The notes: generated by a model from the sequence alone, not told the origin. A stretch of DNA of 64,000 nucleotides from an uncultured Mycoplasmatota bacterium (GCA_900551455.1 URVV01000002.1:1-64000); one strand, 5' to 3'. Positions 26,423 to 37,423 are shown, numbered from the stretch's first letter. Numbers and translations are program-made.

Positions 26423-26572
26423 TTTTTCACCTACTATGAATATAACATAATATTTAAATTTTGTAAATTGTTAGATGGAAGAAAATTATATGTTAAATTT
26501 TTGTAAACTTACTTGTATTTATTTTAATTTTGGTATAATCTAGTTTTATAAGATATGAGGGAGTGTGATAGA

Positions 26573-26773
26573 GTGATTTATCCATCAATAGACAAGTTAC
26601 TTACAATTGTTGATTCTAAATATGCATTGGTTTATGTGGCAGCTTTAAGGAGTAAACAGATGATTAAGAATGGTTATTATCAGAAGCCAATTAGTCAGTA
26701 TAAGTCAAAGAAAACAATTGGTAGAGCTTTAGAAGAAGTGTATGACAATTTAATTCATATTAACAAAGGTTAA
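26573..26773 (+). CDS. rpoZ: DNA-directed RNA polymerase omega subunit
   Basis: 66 residues. MIYPSIDKLLTIVDSKYALV and YKSKKTIGRALEEV are the two conserved omega blocks. An ATG at 26555 is in frame, but GAGGGAGTGTGAT places translation at GTG 26573, which gives the usual omega N-terminus. It stands alone here; in many Firmicutes it follows gmk. Confidence 0.9.
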   Translation: MIYPSIDKLLTIVDSKYALVYVAALRSKQMIKNGYYQKPISQYKSKKTIGRALEEVYDNLIHINKG

Positions 26774-26790
26774 GCGGCCTTTGTTTTTAG
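26762..26790 (+). terminator. Terminator of rpoZ
   Basis: AACAAAGG pairs with CCTTTGTT followed by T-run; it starts at the rpoZ stop. Confidence 0.82.
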
Positions 26791-26903
26791 TTATTGTGCG
26801 ATATTTCTATTTAAATAAATATATTGTAGTATTTTGTAGATGTTTTAATTCAAAAAAACGTTATTTTGTAGTATAATAATTATAGGGAGTTGTGGAGGAA
26901 ATT

Positions 26904-27968
26904 ATGGATGATAAATTGAATTTTAAGTTGCTTAACTTATTGATATTAATAGCAATTATCTGTTTACTTTATTTGATAAGGGGCTTGTGGCTTGGTCTTG
27001 TTGGAACAGTTTTTAGTGTTATAGCACCATTTTTGCTGGCTTTTGGAGTGGCTTATATGGTGTATCCTTTAGTTAGAAAACTATTAAAAATGGGATGTGC
27101 TAAATGGGTGGCAATACTTATTACTTGTGTGTTATCTTTAGGGATAGTTATTTTGTTGGCAATTACTACTATACCTTTATTGTATGAACAGATTTTACTT
27201 TTTATAAGCAATATTTCAGTGTTTTTATCTGATTTATCGGTTAAGTATGAGATTAATTTGGGTGATTTACAGTCAACGTTAACAGATTTTAGTACTAGTA
27301 TTATGAATAATATAGGTAGTAAAATTAGTAATGGAGCAATTACTTTGGTTAATACTTCTGTATCAGTTATATCTTCTTCGATTGTGGTCTTTGGAGCGGC
27401 AGTTTATTTCTTGGTAGATATGGATAAGATAAGAAATGGTATTAAAAATTTTTATTATAAAAGAAATAGAAGATTGGTTTTTTATTTAAAAGAACTTGAT
27501 AGTGAAATGTCAAAATATATTATGGGAATGGGTCTTAATATTATTTTACAAATGATTGAGTATACGATAGCTTTTTTAATTATAGGACATCCGAATTATT
27601 TAATTCTTGGTATATTATCTGGGGTATCAGCAATTATTCCTTGGTTTGGGGGATTTTTGGTAGCGGTACTTTCACTTTTGGTCTCTTCAGTAATTAGTAC
27701 AAAAATGTTTATTTTAACAGTTATTATATGCATTATTTGTCCTACTTTAGATGGAAATGTTATTGGTCCTAAAGTATATGGTAAGACAAATGCTATTCAT
27801 CCATTATTAGTAATTTTTTCAGTTTCGGCTGGAGGAATGATTGCTGGTTTTTGGGGAATTGTATTGTCACTTCCGATAGCTATAGCTATTAAAACAACAT
27901 ATAATTTTTATAAGAAAGATATTCATAAAGGAATGAAGAATATTAAGAAGAAAACTGGAACAAAATAG
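26904..27968 (+). CDS. AI-2E transporter family permease
   Basis: 354-residue polytopic membrane protein of the PerM/YtvI/AI-2E exporter superfamily. Two N-terminal hydrophobic hairpins (10-50, 65-95), an amphipathic central region, then five or so helices including GIVLSLPIAIAIK near the end. The PWFGGFLVAVLSLL and DGNVIGPKVYGKTNAIHPLLVI blocks are characteristic. GGAGGAAATT selects ATG 26904 over the in-frame GTG 26892. The transported substrate is unknown; despite the family name, many members are not linked to quorum signalling. Confidence 0.85.
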   Translation: MDDKLNFKLLNLLILIAIICLLYLIRGLWLGLVGTVFSVIAPFLLAFGVAYMVYPLVRKLLKMGCAKWVAILITCVLSLGIVILLAITTIPLLYEQILLFISNISVFLSDLSVKYEINLGDLQSTLTDFSTSIMNNIGSKISNGAITLVNTSVSVISSSIVVFGAAVYFLVDMDKIRNGIKNFYYKRNRRLVFYLKELDSEMSKYIMGMGLNIILQMIEYTIAFLIIGHPNYLILGILSGVSAIIPWFGGFLVAVLSLLVSSVISTKMFILTVIICIICPTLDGNVIGPKVYGKTNAIHPLLVIFSVSAGGMIAGFWGIVLSLPIAIAIKTTYNFYKKDIHKGMKNIKKKTGTK

Positions 27969-28014
27969 TTTTTTTCTTTTTTGAGTACATACAAACAGAT
28001 GTACGAAATATATC

Positions 28015-28043
28015 TTGACAATGATTTTTATTTATGTTAAAAT
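28015..28043 (+). promoter_or_regulatory. Promoter of the addB-addA operon
   Basis: TTGACA at 28015-28020, 17-bp spacer, TAAAAT at 28038-28043. A small inverted repeat GTACAT/ATGTAC (27985-28004) lies just upstream. Confidence 0.7.
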
Positions 28044-28147
28044 TTAAAAGTGTGATAGATAAGGAATTTATAGTAGGTATTTATAGGTTTGATTAAGTAT
28101 AAGTAATGGAATAGGATTTTTAATTAGATAGGAATTAGGTGAAGTAG

Positions 28148-30412
28148 ATGGATTTTTTAAAGGATATAAATGAAGAGGTAATATTGATATGTGAGGATGC
28201 GGTTAAGGAGAAAATACTTAGTTTTAATCGTCTTATACCAATTAAAATGATGAATATTTTGGAATTTATGAAATTATATTTGTTTAGTTATGATGATGAG
28301 GCGGTTATGCTTATTAGTAAGGTATATAATTGCAAATATGAAATTGCTAAGATGTATATTGAAAATCTTTATTTTGTTAAGGATAAGGAATATGGTATTG
28401 CAAAATTAGATAAATTATTAGAAATTAAGAAGTTACTTGATGAGAAAAAAATGCTTATATATAACAATAATTTTAGGGAATATGTTAAAGATAAGAAAAT
28501 AATTATATATGATCTCAAATTGAGCGATTTTTATAAAGAAATGCTTGCGGGATTAAATTATGAATGCATTTTTGGAAATTATAGGGAATTTGAACATAAG
28601 GTGTATCATTATAAAACAATGGAAGATGAAGTATTTGATGTAGCTTATAGAATTTGTTTATTAATAGATTCTGGGGTGGATGTTAAAAAAATTAAACTTA
28701 CTAATGTTGATAGTAGTTATTATAATACGATAGAACGAATATTTTCTTTGTGTGGATTAAAGGTTAATATTTTGTACAAAAAATGTTTGTCTTCTTATGA
28801 GGCAGTTAGAAGATTTATCGAATTATATAGAGATTGTGATGATGTATCAAAAGTAATTTCACAGTTGGATCAAAAAATGTTAGGATATGAGGAATTAATT
28901 AATGTATTAAATAAGTATCTTAAATATGAAGATAGGGAATTAATTATTTATAAGTTGGAGAATGAAAAAATTAGTGATAAACAGGTAGATAATGCAATAG
29001 AAATAATTGATTATATTAATTATTGTAGTTTAGATGATGAATATATTTTTATGATGGGATTTAATGATTCATTAATTCCTAATAGTTATAAGGATACATT
29101 TTATATTACAGATAATATTGCTAAGATGGTTGGCGTATTTACCACAAGAGAATTAAATAATTTTTTAAGAGAAGATATTGTTAAGAAAATTAAAGATATT
29201 AAAAATCTTTATATTAGTTATAAGGATAAAGATAGTAAGAAGAGTTATTATCCTAGTACACTTTGCAGTAGTTTTTTGGTGGTTGATAGAAACTGTGAAT
29301 ATGATTATAGTTTTAGTGAAGTAAATAATAAAATTAAGCTAGTAAGATGCTACGACAATTTTATTAAATATGGTCAGGTTTTGGAAGAATTTAGTAATTT
29401 GAAGAGTAATTTTAAGATTAATTATAATAGTTTTTCAAATAAGTATTTAGGGATTGATAGAATAAGCGATAAGCTTACTTTGTCATATTCAAAGATGCAA
29501 ATATATAGTAAGTGTGCTTTTAGGTATTATCTTAGCGAGATCTTAAAATTAGATATTTATGAAGAAAATTTTAGTGCAGTTATTGGAAGTATGGTTCATT
29601 TTATAATGGAACAGTGCCTTAGAAATAAGGATTATGATACGGATAAATATGCAGATATTTTCTGTAAGGGGAGAGTATTTACAAAAAGAGAATATTTTTT
29701 CTTAAATAAATATAAGGAAAATATTAAAGATTTACTTAAACAAGTTTTACAGGAAAAAGATTATATGTCATTTGATCAGGCTCTTTATGAAGAAAAAATA
29801 GAAATAGATTACGGAAATAATATTAAATTTGTTGGAGTTATTGATAAGATATTATATTACGTAGATAATGATAAAACTTATATTTGTTTAGTTGACTATA
29901 AAACAGGAAATGATATTATTAGTTTAAATAATTTAAAGTATGGATTGGATATGCAGTTACCAATATATTTATATTTGTCTACTAAAATGAATTTTAAGAA
30001 TCCTGTATATGTTGGCTTTTATTTACAAAAATTTAATATTAGTGAAAAGGATTATAGATTACAAGGGTATTCAAATAGCGATAAAGATATTTTGAGTTTA
30101 ATAGATAGTGATTATGATAACTCTAAAATTATAAAGGGGTTAAAAACGTTAAAAGATGGATCTTTTGCTAAAAGTAGTAAGGTAATTGATAATGATTGTA
30201 TGAGAAAGATAATTGACGATACTTCTTTAAAAATTGACGAGGTTATTAAAAATATTGAGAGTAATAAATTTGATATTAATCCAAAGGTAATAGACGGTAA
30301 GAATAGAGGTTGTGAATACTGTAAGTTTGCAGATATTTGCTTTGTCAAGAGTGATGACTATGTAAATATTGTAGTAGATGATAGTTTGAATGGTGGTGAT
30401 GTTTTTGGCTAA
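28148..30412 (+). CDS. addB: AddB-like nuclease subunit, shortened
   Basis: Partner of AddA in double-strand-break end processing. The C-terminal half is clear: LSYSKMQIYSKCAFRYYL, GSMVHFIMEQ, FVGVIDKI and LVDYKTG form the PD-(D/E)XK nuclease, and CAF...CEYCKFADIC gives the four Cys of the AddB iron-sulphur site. The protein has 754 residues against roughly 1150 in typical AddB; no Walker A motif is visible in the N-terminal region, which is short and divergent. AGGTGA precedes ATG 28148. It overlaps addA. Confidence 0.85.
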   Translation: MDFLKDINEEVILICEDAVKEKILSFNRLIPIKMMNILEFMKLYLFSYDDEAVMLISKVYNCKYEIAKMYIENLYFVKDKEYGIAKLDKLLEIKKLLDEKKMLIYNNNFREYVKDKKIIIYDLKLSDFYKEMLAGLNYECIFGNYREFEHKVYHYKTMEDEVFDVAYRICLLIDSGVDVKKIKLTNVDSSYYNTIERIFSLCGLKVNILYKKCLSSYEAVRRFIELYRDCDDVSKVISQLDQKMLGYEELINVLNKYLKYEDRELIIYKLENEKISDKQVDNAIEIIDYINYCSLDDEYIFMMGFNDSLIPNSYKDTFYITDNIAKMVGVFTTRELNNFLREDIVKKIKDIKNLYISYKDKDSKKSYYPSTLCSSFLVVDRNCEYDYSFSEVNNKIKLVRCYDNFIKYGQVLEEFSNLKSNFKINYNSFSNKYLGIDRISDKLTLSYSKMQIYSKCAFRYYLSEILKLDIYEENFSAVIGSMVHFIMEQCLRNKDYDTDKYADIFCKGRVFTKREYFFLNKYKENIKDLLKQVLQEKDYMSFDQALYEEKIEIDYGNNIKFVGVIDKILYYVDNDKTYICLVDYKTGNDIISLNNLKYGLDMQLPIYLYLSTKMNFKNPVYVGFYLQKFNISEKDYRLQGYSNSDKDILSLIDSDYDNSKIIKGLKTLKDGSFAKSSKVIDNDCMRKIIDDTSLKIDEVIKNIESNKFDINPKVIDGKNRGCEYCKFADICFVKSDDYVNIVVDDSLNGGDVFG

Positions 30413-33400
30413 TACGAAAGAACAACAACAAGCAATAGATATGGAAGGCACAAATATAATTGTATCTGCTGGTGCAGGCTCTGGAAAAACGGCGGTACTT
30501 ACCCAGCGAGTTATTAGAAAAATAACAGATGGGGTAGATGTAGACAGACTTTTAGTATTAACTTTTACTAATGAGGCTGCTGCAGAGATGAAAAAAAGAA
30601 TTAGAGATGCAATTATTAAGAATAAACTTGATAAACAGCTTGGACTTCTAGATTCGGCTTATATTACAACTTTTGATAGTTTTGCACTTTCTTTAGTAAA
30701 AAAGTATGCATATTTATTAGATGCTAAACAAAATATTAAGATAATTGATAGTAATGTAATGATGATATATAAATATCGTGTAATGGATAAAATTTTTGAA
30801 GAAATGTATGGGGATTGTAAATTTGATAAATTAATTCAAGATTTTTGTCTTAAGGATGATAAGTCTTTAAAAGACGATATTATTAATTTGGCTAATAAAC
30901 TAGATCTACAAATTGATAAAGAAAAGTTTATTGAAACATATTTTGATAAATATTGTAATCAAGAATTTATTGATAAACAAATTATTAAATATGAGAAATT
31001 AATTAAAGCGAAGATTTTAGAGTTACAAAAGATATATGAGGAATTTACAAGTTATATTACTGATAGTTTATGTAATAAATTAGATAATTATTTCAAGCCT
31101 TTATTTCAGGGAGATAAATATAGTGATTATGTAACCTTTCTTAGTATGAATACGGTTAGATTTACTGGAGTTAGTGAAGAAGGACTTGATATTAAGGAAT
31201 TATTAAAAGAGAAAATTGAAGAGATAAAAAAATTACTAAAGTATAAGGATATGGAGGAAATTGCTAAAGGAATTAGTAATACCTATGATTATATTGAGGT
31301 AATCTTATTGATTATTAAGAAATTGGATGATGAAGTAATTAAATATAAAAAGAAATATGATATTTATGAATTTAATGATATAGCTCATATGGCTATTACT
31401 TTGGTAAAGCAGTTTGATTATGTTAGAGAAGAAATTAGAGATTATTTTAATGAGATAATGGTTGATGAGTATCAGGATACTTCCTCAATACAAGAGGAAT
31501 TTGTAAGTCTTATTAGTAATGATAATGTTTATATGGTTGGAGATGTGAAACAATCGATTTATCGTTTTAGAAATGCTAATCCATATATTTTTCAAGACAA
31601 ATATAATCTTTATAGTAAAGGCTCTGGTGGAGTGAAAATAGATTTACTTAAAAACTTTAGAAGTAGATCTGAGACCTTGAATAACATTAATGAAATTTTT
31701 AATGTTATTATGGATGATGAGATTGGAAACGCAGATTATATTACTAGTCATAATATGGTATATGGAAATACCAATTATGATATTGAAAAGACGGGTCACA
31801 ACAATAGTTTGGAAATATATAACTATGAGTATGATAAGAAAGATGAATTTACTAGAGAAGAGAAAGAACTATTTATTATTAGTGAAGATATAAATAAAAA
31901 AATTCGTGAAGGTTATTTAGTTTTTGATAAAGATAGTAGCAAGTTGAGACCACTAAAATATTCGGATATATGTATTATCACTGATAGAAATAAGTATTTG
32001 GATAAATATAAGAAAATTTTAGAGTATAATGGTATTCCGTCAGTTATTTATATGGATTTGGTACTTACTAATGATATGGTAATAATGGTTATTAAAAATC
32101 TTGTTAGTTTGGTTTATTTTGTAAATGAGAGAATACAAAATAATAAATTTAAATATGTGTTTACTTCAGTGGCTAGATCTTTTATTTTTAACTATACAGA
32201 TAATGAAATATATAATATTTTTAAAGATAATAAGATATACGAAAATGAAATTATTAATATATGTAAAAATATTGACTTGAATAATAGCTTGTTAGAGATT
32301 ATTAATGATATTTTAAGTAAATTTAAAATTTATGATAAATTAACTTGTTTACATAATATTGATGAGAATATTGTTAGAATAGATAACTTATTAGATATGG
32401 CTAATAGTTTAAATGATCTAGGGTATTCTTTGGGAGAGTTTATTGATTATATTGATGAGGTGATCGAAAGAGGACTTTTAATTAAATATTCAGTTAATAC
32501 TAGTGGTGAAGATGCAGTTAAAATAATGAATATTCATAAATCTAAGGGCTTAGAGTTTAGTCTATGCTATTTTACAGGAATGCATAATAAGTTTACTATT
32601 AAGGATATTGATGAAAGAATACTTTTTAATGATGAGTTGGGAATAATACTTCCTTATGTTTCAGATGATGGGAATGTTCAAAAGTCTATATTACGTGAAT
32701 TATATGTAGATAATTTCTTTAAAGAAGAAGTTTCTGAGAAAATTAGGTTATTTTATGTAGCGTTAACTAGATGTAGGGAAAAGATGATAATCGTTACTTC
32801 TTTAAGAGATGAGAATGGGAATAAATATACGGGATTAGTTCCTGTAGAGAAGAGAATTAAATATCGCTCGTTTTTAGATATTCTTGATTCGGTTAAAGCA
32901 ATAGATAGGTATGTTGTTAATGTAAATGGAAACTATAGTCACGACTATGAACAAGTTAAATTTAAGGAAATTGATGAAGCAACTGAGGGAAAGAAAATTG
33001 CAAAGAGAGAGATTAAAATTAATAGTAATTTACTTGATAACAAACATTTTTCTAAGGGTCATATTGGATTGTTTGATAAAGATGAAATTAAATTAATGGA
33101 ATATGGTACTAAAGTTCATGAAATGCTTGAATATGCTCTGTTTAAAAAAGGAGCAAATAAATATGTAGATAATTTATTAGGACAATTAGATAATAATTAT
33201 ATTAGGGTGTATAGAGAGTATGAGTTTAAATATATAGATGATGGAGTTTTATATCATGGAATAATTGACTTAATGCTTGAATATGATCAGGAAATAAAAA
33301 TTGTTGATTATAAACTTAAAAATATAGATGATGAGAATTATATTAAACAAATTAGTGGATATCGAGATTATATTATGAAGATTAGTCAAAAAGAGGTTAA

Positions 33401-33449
33401 TGTTTATTTGTATTCAATTATGGATAATAAGCTTAGAAGAGTAATATAA
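30405..33449 (+). CDS. addA: AddA helicase-nuclease subunit
   Basis: UvrD-type helicase fused to a RecB-type nuclease. Walker A is in VSAGAGSGKTAVL, Walker B/DEYQDT in VDEYQDTSSIQ, motif III GDVKQSIYRFRNA, motif V MNIHKSKGLEF and motif VI LFYVALTRCREKM. Nuclease motifs at the C-terminus are GIIDLM and IVDYKLKN. The frame opens at 30390; GGTGAT at 30395-30400 suits TTG 30405 (ANTKEQQQAI follows), while ATG 30399 would be too close. About 1014 residues, shorter than the Bacillus protein. It begins inside addB. Confidence 0.92.
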   Translation: MANTKEQQQAIDMEGTNIIVSAGAGSGKTAVLTQRVIRKITDGVDVDRLLVLTFTNEAAAEMKKRIRDAIIKNKLDKQLGLLDSAYITTFDSFALSLVKKYAYLLDAKQNIKIIDSNVMMIYKYRVMDKIFEEMYGDCKFDKLIQDFCLKDDKSLKDDIINLANKLDLQIDKEKFIETYFDKYCNQEFIDKQIIKYEKLIKAKILELQKIYEEFTSYITDSLCNKLDNYFKPLFQGDKYSDYVTFLSMNTVRFTGVSEEGLDIKELLKEKIEEIKKLLKYKDMEEIAKGISNTYDYIEVILLIIKKLDDEVIKYKKKYDIYEFNDIAHMAITLVKQFDYVREEIRDYFNEIMVDEYQDTSSIQEEFVSLISNDNVYMVGDVKQSIYRFRNANPYIFQDKYNLYSKGSGGVKIDLLKNFRSRSETLNNINEIFNVIMDDEIGNADYITSHNMVYGNTNYDIEKTGHNNSLEIYNYEYDKKDEFTREEKELFIISEDINKKIREGYLVFDKDSSKLRPLKYSDICIITDRNKYLDKYKKILEYNGIPSVIYMDLVLTNDMVIMVIKNLVSLVYFVNERIQNNKFKYVFTSVARSFIFNYTDNEIYNIFKDNKIYENEIINICKNIDLNNSLLEIINDILSKFKIYDKLTCLHNIDENIVRIDNLLDMANSLNDLGYSLGEFIDYIDEVIERGLLIKYSVNTSGEDAVKIMNIHKSKGLEFSLCYFTGMHNKFTIKDIDERILFNDELGIILPYVSDDGNVQKSILRELYVDNFFKEEVSEKIRLFYVALTRCREKMIIVTSLRDENGNKYTGLVPVEKRIKYRSFLDILDSVKAIDRYVVNVNGNYSHDYEQVKFKEIDEATEGKKIAKREIKINSNLLDNKHFSKGHIGLFDKDEIKLMEYGTKVHEMLEYALFKKGANKYVDNLLGQLDNNYIRVYREYEFKYIDDGVLYHGIIDLMLEYDQEIKIVDYKLKNIDDENYIKQISGYRDYIMKISQKEVNVYLYSIMDNKLRRVI

Positions 33450-33467
33450 TGATATTAGGAGGATACA

Positions 33468-34310
33468 ATGAGAAATAATATTATTGCCATTATGTATGAT
33501 TTTGATAAGACTTTATGTGCTAAGGATATGCAGGAATATACGTTTATTCCTAATTTGGGGATAGATGCAAAAAGTTTTTGGGCAGAGGCTAACCGTGTTA
33601 GAGAAAATAATAAGATGGATCAAGTATTAACGTATATGTATTTAATGTTTAAAAAGATGGTGGATAATAACCGTAGTTTGAAGAGGGATTATTTAAATGC
33701 GATGGGAAAGGAAATAGGACTTTTCCCTGGAGTTAATACTTGGTTTCAAAGAATTAATGATTATGGTAAAAGTAGGGGGATGATTATTGAACATTATATT
33801 ATTTCTTCAGGATTAAAAGAAATAATCGAAGGGACAAAGATAGGTAATGAATTTAAGGAAATTTATGCTTCTGAGTTCTTTTATAATGAGGATGGTAACG
33901 CAATGTGGCCTAAAATTGCAGTTAATTATACGAACAAAACACAATTCTTAAATAGAATTAATAAAGGTGTGTTGGATATATCTGATGATAATGGCTTAAA
34001 TAAGAAAATGTTGGATAATGATAGAAGGATATCCCATGCGAATATGATATATATTGGCGATGGCTTTACGGATGTTCCTTGTATGAAACTTACCAAAGAT
34101 GGTGGGGGAGTAAGTGTTGCTGTATATACGGATAAAACTAAACATATTGCGAAGGGATTATTATCTGATGGAAGAATTAATTATATGGCTTTAGCGGATT
34201 ATCGTGAGGGAATGCCAATAGATAAAATAATTAAGAAAACGATTGATGCAATGGCAACAAATACTGAATTAAAAAATATTGGATATTTTTTACAAGATGA
34301 TGTAGAATAA
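33468..34310 (+). CDS. HAD-superfamily phosphatase
   Basis: 280 residues. Motif I is YDFDKTL (nucleophile Asp), motif II ISSG, and motif III/IV IYIGDGFTDVPCMK, giving a phosphoserine-phosphatase-like class I HAD enzyme. AGGAGG before ATG 33468. It follows addA by 18 nt, so is probably cotranscribed with it and the HD gene. Substrate unknown. Confidence 0.82.
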   Translation: MRNNIIAIMYDFDKTLCAKDMQEYTFIPNLGIDAKSFWAEANRVRENNKMDQVLTYMYLMFKKMVDNNRSLKRDYLNAMGKEIGLFPGVNTWFQRINDYGKSRGMIIEHYIISSGLKEIIEGTKIGNEFKEIYASEFFYNEDGNAMWPKIAVNYTNKTQFLNRINKGVLDISDDNGLNKKMLDNDRRISHANMIYIGDGFTDVPCMKLTKDGGGVSVAVYTDKTKHIAKGLLSDGRINYMALADYREGMPIDKIIKKTIDAMATNTELKNIGYFLQDDVE

Positions 34311-34331
34311 AATAGAAGTGTTGGTGGTAAA

Positions 34332-34928
34332 ATGAAGTTAACTAGTACAAAAGCTAGAGAGATGTTGGAAAATGCTCGTGGTAAAACAGAACACGATGGT
34401 TGGATTAATCATTCTATATGTGTAGGCAATACAGCATATAGGATAGCTAAGGCTTTACTTGAAAAAGGATATGATATTGATCCTAATAAGGCAAAGACTT
34501 TAGGCTATATTCACGATATTGGAAAAATGGTTGGACCTTTTCATCATCATATTTTGAAAGGATACAAGTATCTAAAAGATTGCGGATATGATGAAGAGTA
34601 TTGTAATATTAGTCTTACACATTCGTATTTAAATAACGATGTTAATTGTACAGCTGGAGGATTTCCTACAAAAAATAAATTTAGGGAGAATTTTATTAAA
34701 AATCATCATTATACAATATACGAGAAAATTATTAATTTATGTGATTTAATGTGTACTAATAAAGTTGTTACTCTTGAAAAACGATTAATAGATATTATTG
34801 TAAGAAGAGGGGTTTATCAAAATGCTCAATATCATATTAAAGAAGTATTTAAGTTAAAAGATTATTTTGATAATCTTTTAGAATATAATTTATATGATTT
34901 GTTTCCAGAGATTAAAGATAATTTGTAA
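34332..34928 (+). CDS. HD-domain phosphohydrolase
   Basis: 198 residues with an HD metal-binding core: HSICVGN, YIHDIGKMVGP (the HD pair), then HHHILKGYKYLKDCGY and LTHSYLNND. Such small HD proteins hydrolyse nucleotides or phosphate esters. GGTGG is close before ATG 34332. It follows the HAD gene by 21 nt. No substrate can be assigned. Confidence 0.8.
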   Translation: MKLTSTKAREMLENARGKTEHDGWINHSICVGNTAYRIAKALLEKGYDIDPNKAKTLGYIHDIGKMVGPFHHHILKGYKYLKDCGYDEEYCNISLTHSYLNNDVNCTAGGFPTKNKFRENFIKNHHYTIYEKIINLCDLMCTNKVVTLEKRLIDIIVRRGVYQNAQYHIKEVFKLKDYFDNLLEYNLYDLFPEIKDNL

Positions 34929-35020
34929 CTATAAAGTAATACAGTTAGTGTTTACTTTTTTTCTTTTATTATTTATTTATACAAATTAACAAGAAGAGGA
35001 TAAAAAATAAAAAGATATTG

Positions 35021-35049
35021 TTGATTTTACTAGAATTTTTGTGTATAAT
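35021..35049 (+). promoter_or_regulatory. Promoter of ftsAZ
   Basis: TTGATT at 35021-35026, 17-bp spacer, TATAAT at 35044-35049, 32 nt before the ftsA start. Confidence 0.75.
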
Positions 35050-35081
35050 TAAATTGTATCATTTTAGGGAGAGTCGATATC

Positions 35082-36332
35082 ATGAAGAAAATATATACAA
35101 GTATTGATATTGGATCTGATACTGTTAAATTTTTAGTTGGAGAAGTAATTCACGATAAGGTATATGTACTTGCTAGTAATTCAATTAAGTCTAAAGGTAT
35201 TAGAAAGGGGTTAATTGTTGACTCTAATTTGGTTGTTAATACTATTAAAGATGGTATTAAAAAAATAAATGAAGAGTTAGGATTTGATATAAAGAAAGCT
35301 ATCGTTAATGTTCCAGAATATAACGTTAAGTATATGTATGTTACAGGACGTATTAATGTTAATGGAATGATAGATACAGAAAAGGTTAACAAGGTAATTA
35401 AGGATTCTGCTTATAATAAGATAGATAGAGATTATGAACTGGTTACAGTGGTTCCTCTTGAATTTATTTTAGATGATGAACAAAGTGTAGAATTTCCAGT
35501 TGGTAGAGAGTGTAAGACATTATCATTAAAGGGAATTATGATTACAGTTCCTAAGAAAAATGTTTACTCAGTTATTAGTGTAATGGAAGGAGCAGGACTT
35601 GAGATTGTTGACATTACTTTGTCTGGATTGGCAGATTATTATCAAGTTAGAACGCCAAAGCTAGATAATAAAGTTGGGGCAGTAGTTAATTTAGGACACG
35701 AAACGGTGAATGTTTCAATAATTAATCACGGGAAATTAATGAATACTGAAACTATTCAATTAGGTGGAGTTAATATTGAAAATGATATTGCTTATGTTTT
35801 CGGTGTTAATATAATAGATGCTAGAAAGATTAAAGAGAGATTTGCTTCTTGCCATAAGAGATTTACTAATTTGAATGATGTATATGAATTAGATAATAAT
35901 ATGGGAGAAAGAATTAAACTTAATCAACTTGAAGTTACTGAAGTTGTTATGAGTAGAGTAGTAGAGATACTTAATTATGCGAAAAAGCAGATTATGTTAC
36001 TTACTAAAAAAGAAGTTCAATATATAGTTTTGACTGGTGGGCTTACAGAAATTAAATCTTTTAAAAATTTAGTATATGAAATTCTTGGAAAAGATGTTAT
36101 AATATATTTAATGGAAGAAATAGGAATTAGAGATAACAAATATATTACTGCTATGGGAATGATTAAATATTTTAATGATAAGATGGCAGTAAGGGGGAAA
36201 GAATATTCTATGATAAGCCAAGATGATGAAATGTTATTGTTGACTCCAGAAGACAAGAGAAAAAAAGAGAAAGAAAAAGCGGTTGTTACTAAGATGTTTA
36301 AAGGCTTTATTAGAAATAAGGAGGAAAAATAA
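35082..36332 (+). CDS. ftsA: Cell division protein FtsA
   Basis: Actin-like protein that tethers FtsZ to the membrane. [16 protein letters not shown] is the phosphate-1 loop; the 1C domain follows; [17 protein letters not shown] is phosphate-2 and [14 protein letters not shown] the adenosine motif. The C-terminus is an amphipathic basic helix ([12 protein letters not shown]), the membrane-targeting sequence. Its stop overlaps the ftsZ start by one base (TAATG). No ftsQ or mur genes precede it, unlike the classical dcw cluster. Confidence 0.95.
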   Translation: MKKIYTSIDIGSDTVKFLVGEVIHDKVYVLASNSIKSKGIRKGLIVDSNLVVNTIKDGIKKINEELGFDIKKAIVNVPEYNVKYMYVTGRINVNGMIDTEKVNKVIKDSAYNKIDRDYELVTVVPLEFILDDEQSVEFPVGRECKTLSLKGIMITVPKKNVYSVISVMEGAGLEIVDITLSGLADYYQVRTPKLDNKVGAVVNLGHETVNVSIINHGKLMNTETIQLGGVNIENDIAYVFGVNIIDARKIKERFASCHKRFTNLNDVYELDNNMGERIKLNQLEVTEVVMSRVVEILNYAKKQIMLLTKKEVQYIVLTGGLTEIKSFKNLVYEILGKDVIIYLMEEIGIRDNKYITAMGMIKYFNDKMAVRGKEYSMISQDDEMLLLTPEDKRKKEKEKAVVTKMFKGFIRNKEEK

Positions 36333-37411
36333 TGAATAATATGTTTGGTTTGGAAATGAATCAATTAGCTAAAATTAAAGTTGTAGGTATTGGTGGTGGC
36401 GGTTGTAATGCTGTTAATCGTATGATTGATTCAGGTCTTAAAGGCGTTGATTTTATTGTAGCAAATACAGATTTGCAGGTTTTGAATGATTCATTGGCAC
36501 CAACTAAATTACAACTTGGTAGTAGCCTTACTGATGGACTTGGAGCTGGGGCGAATCCAGCTATTGGAAAGGAAGCAGCACTTGAGTCTAAAGATGAAAT
36601 TGAAGAAGCATTAAAAGGCGCTGATATGGTGTTTGTTACTTGTGGTATGGGTGGTGGCACCGGTACTGGAGCATCTCCTATTGTTGCTGAAATTGCTCAA
36701 GATCTTGGAGCTTTAACAGTAGGTATTGTTACTAAACCATTTAGTTTTGAAGGCAAAAAAAGAATGGAACAAGCAATAGCTGGTCTTGATGAATTAAAAA
36801 AACACGTAGATACATTGATAGTTATTCCAAATGACAAATTAAGAGAATTAATCGATAAATCTACACCAATGCTAGAGGCGTTTAGAGAAGTTGATAATGT
36901 ATTGCATAGAGGAGTACAATCTATATCTGATTTGATAGCTATTACTGGTCTTGTTAACTTGGATTTTGCTGATGTTAAAGCAGTTATGAAAGATAGAGGT
37001 AATGCTTTGATAGGTATTGGTGTCGGTTCTGGAGAAAATAGAGCAGTAGAAGCTGCTAAACAAGCAGTATCTTCACCACTTCTTGAAACTTCAATTAATG
37101 GAGCTACAGATGCAATTATCAATGTTACTGGTGGCAGTTCACTAACTTTATTTGAGGTTGAAGAAGCTGCTGAGGTTATTAGAACAGCTGCAAATACTGA
37201 TATTAATACAATTTTTGGTGCAGTTATTAATGAGAATTTAACAGATGAAGTCATTGTAACGGTTATAGCTACAGGTTTTGAAGAACCAAGTGAACCATTA
37301 TATCATAGCTTTAATTCTACTAAACGTGAAGATATGTATAAAGATGACGATGATTATAACGAAAATGATTTAGATGTTCCTCCTTTTATAAGGGATAGAC
37401 AAGATTTTTAA
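36332..37411 (+). CDS. ftsZ: Cell division protein FtsZ
   Basis: Tubulin-like GTPase that forms the division ring. GTP signature GGGTGTG at 107-113, T7 synergy loop [11 protein letters not shown], and a C-terminal conserved peptide DVPPFIRDR that binds FtsA and other anchors. 359 residues is normal. GGAGG before ATG 36332. A terminator follows. Confidence 0.98.
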   Translation: MNNMFGLEMNQLAKIKVVGIGGGGCNAVNRMIDSGLKGVDFIVANTDLQVLNDSLAPTKLQLGSSLTDGLGAGANPAIGKEAALESKDEIEEALKGADMVFVTCGMGGGTGTGASPIVAEIAQDLGALTVGIVTKPFSFEGKKRMEQAIAGLDELKKHVDTLIVIPNDKLRELIDKSTPMLEAFREVDNVLHRGVQSISDLIAITGLVNLDFADVKAVMKDRGNALIGIGVGSGENRAVEAAKQAVSSPLLETSINGATDAIINVTGGSSLTLFEVEEAAEVIRTAANTDINTIFGAVINENLTDEVIVTVIATGFEEPSEPLYHSFNSTKREDMYKDDDDYNENDLDVPPFIRDRQDF

Positions 37412-37423
37412 GATAAATAATGG

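Noticed and set aside
36361..37254. Long minus-strand ORFs inside ftsZ
   Set aside because: They are antisense shadows of a gene with strong FtsZ motifs; no ribosome-binding sites or family features.
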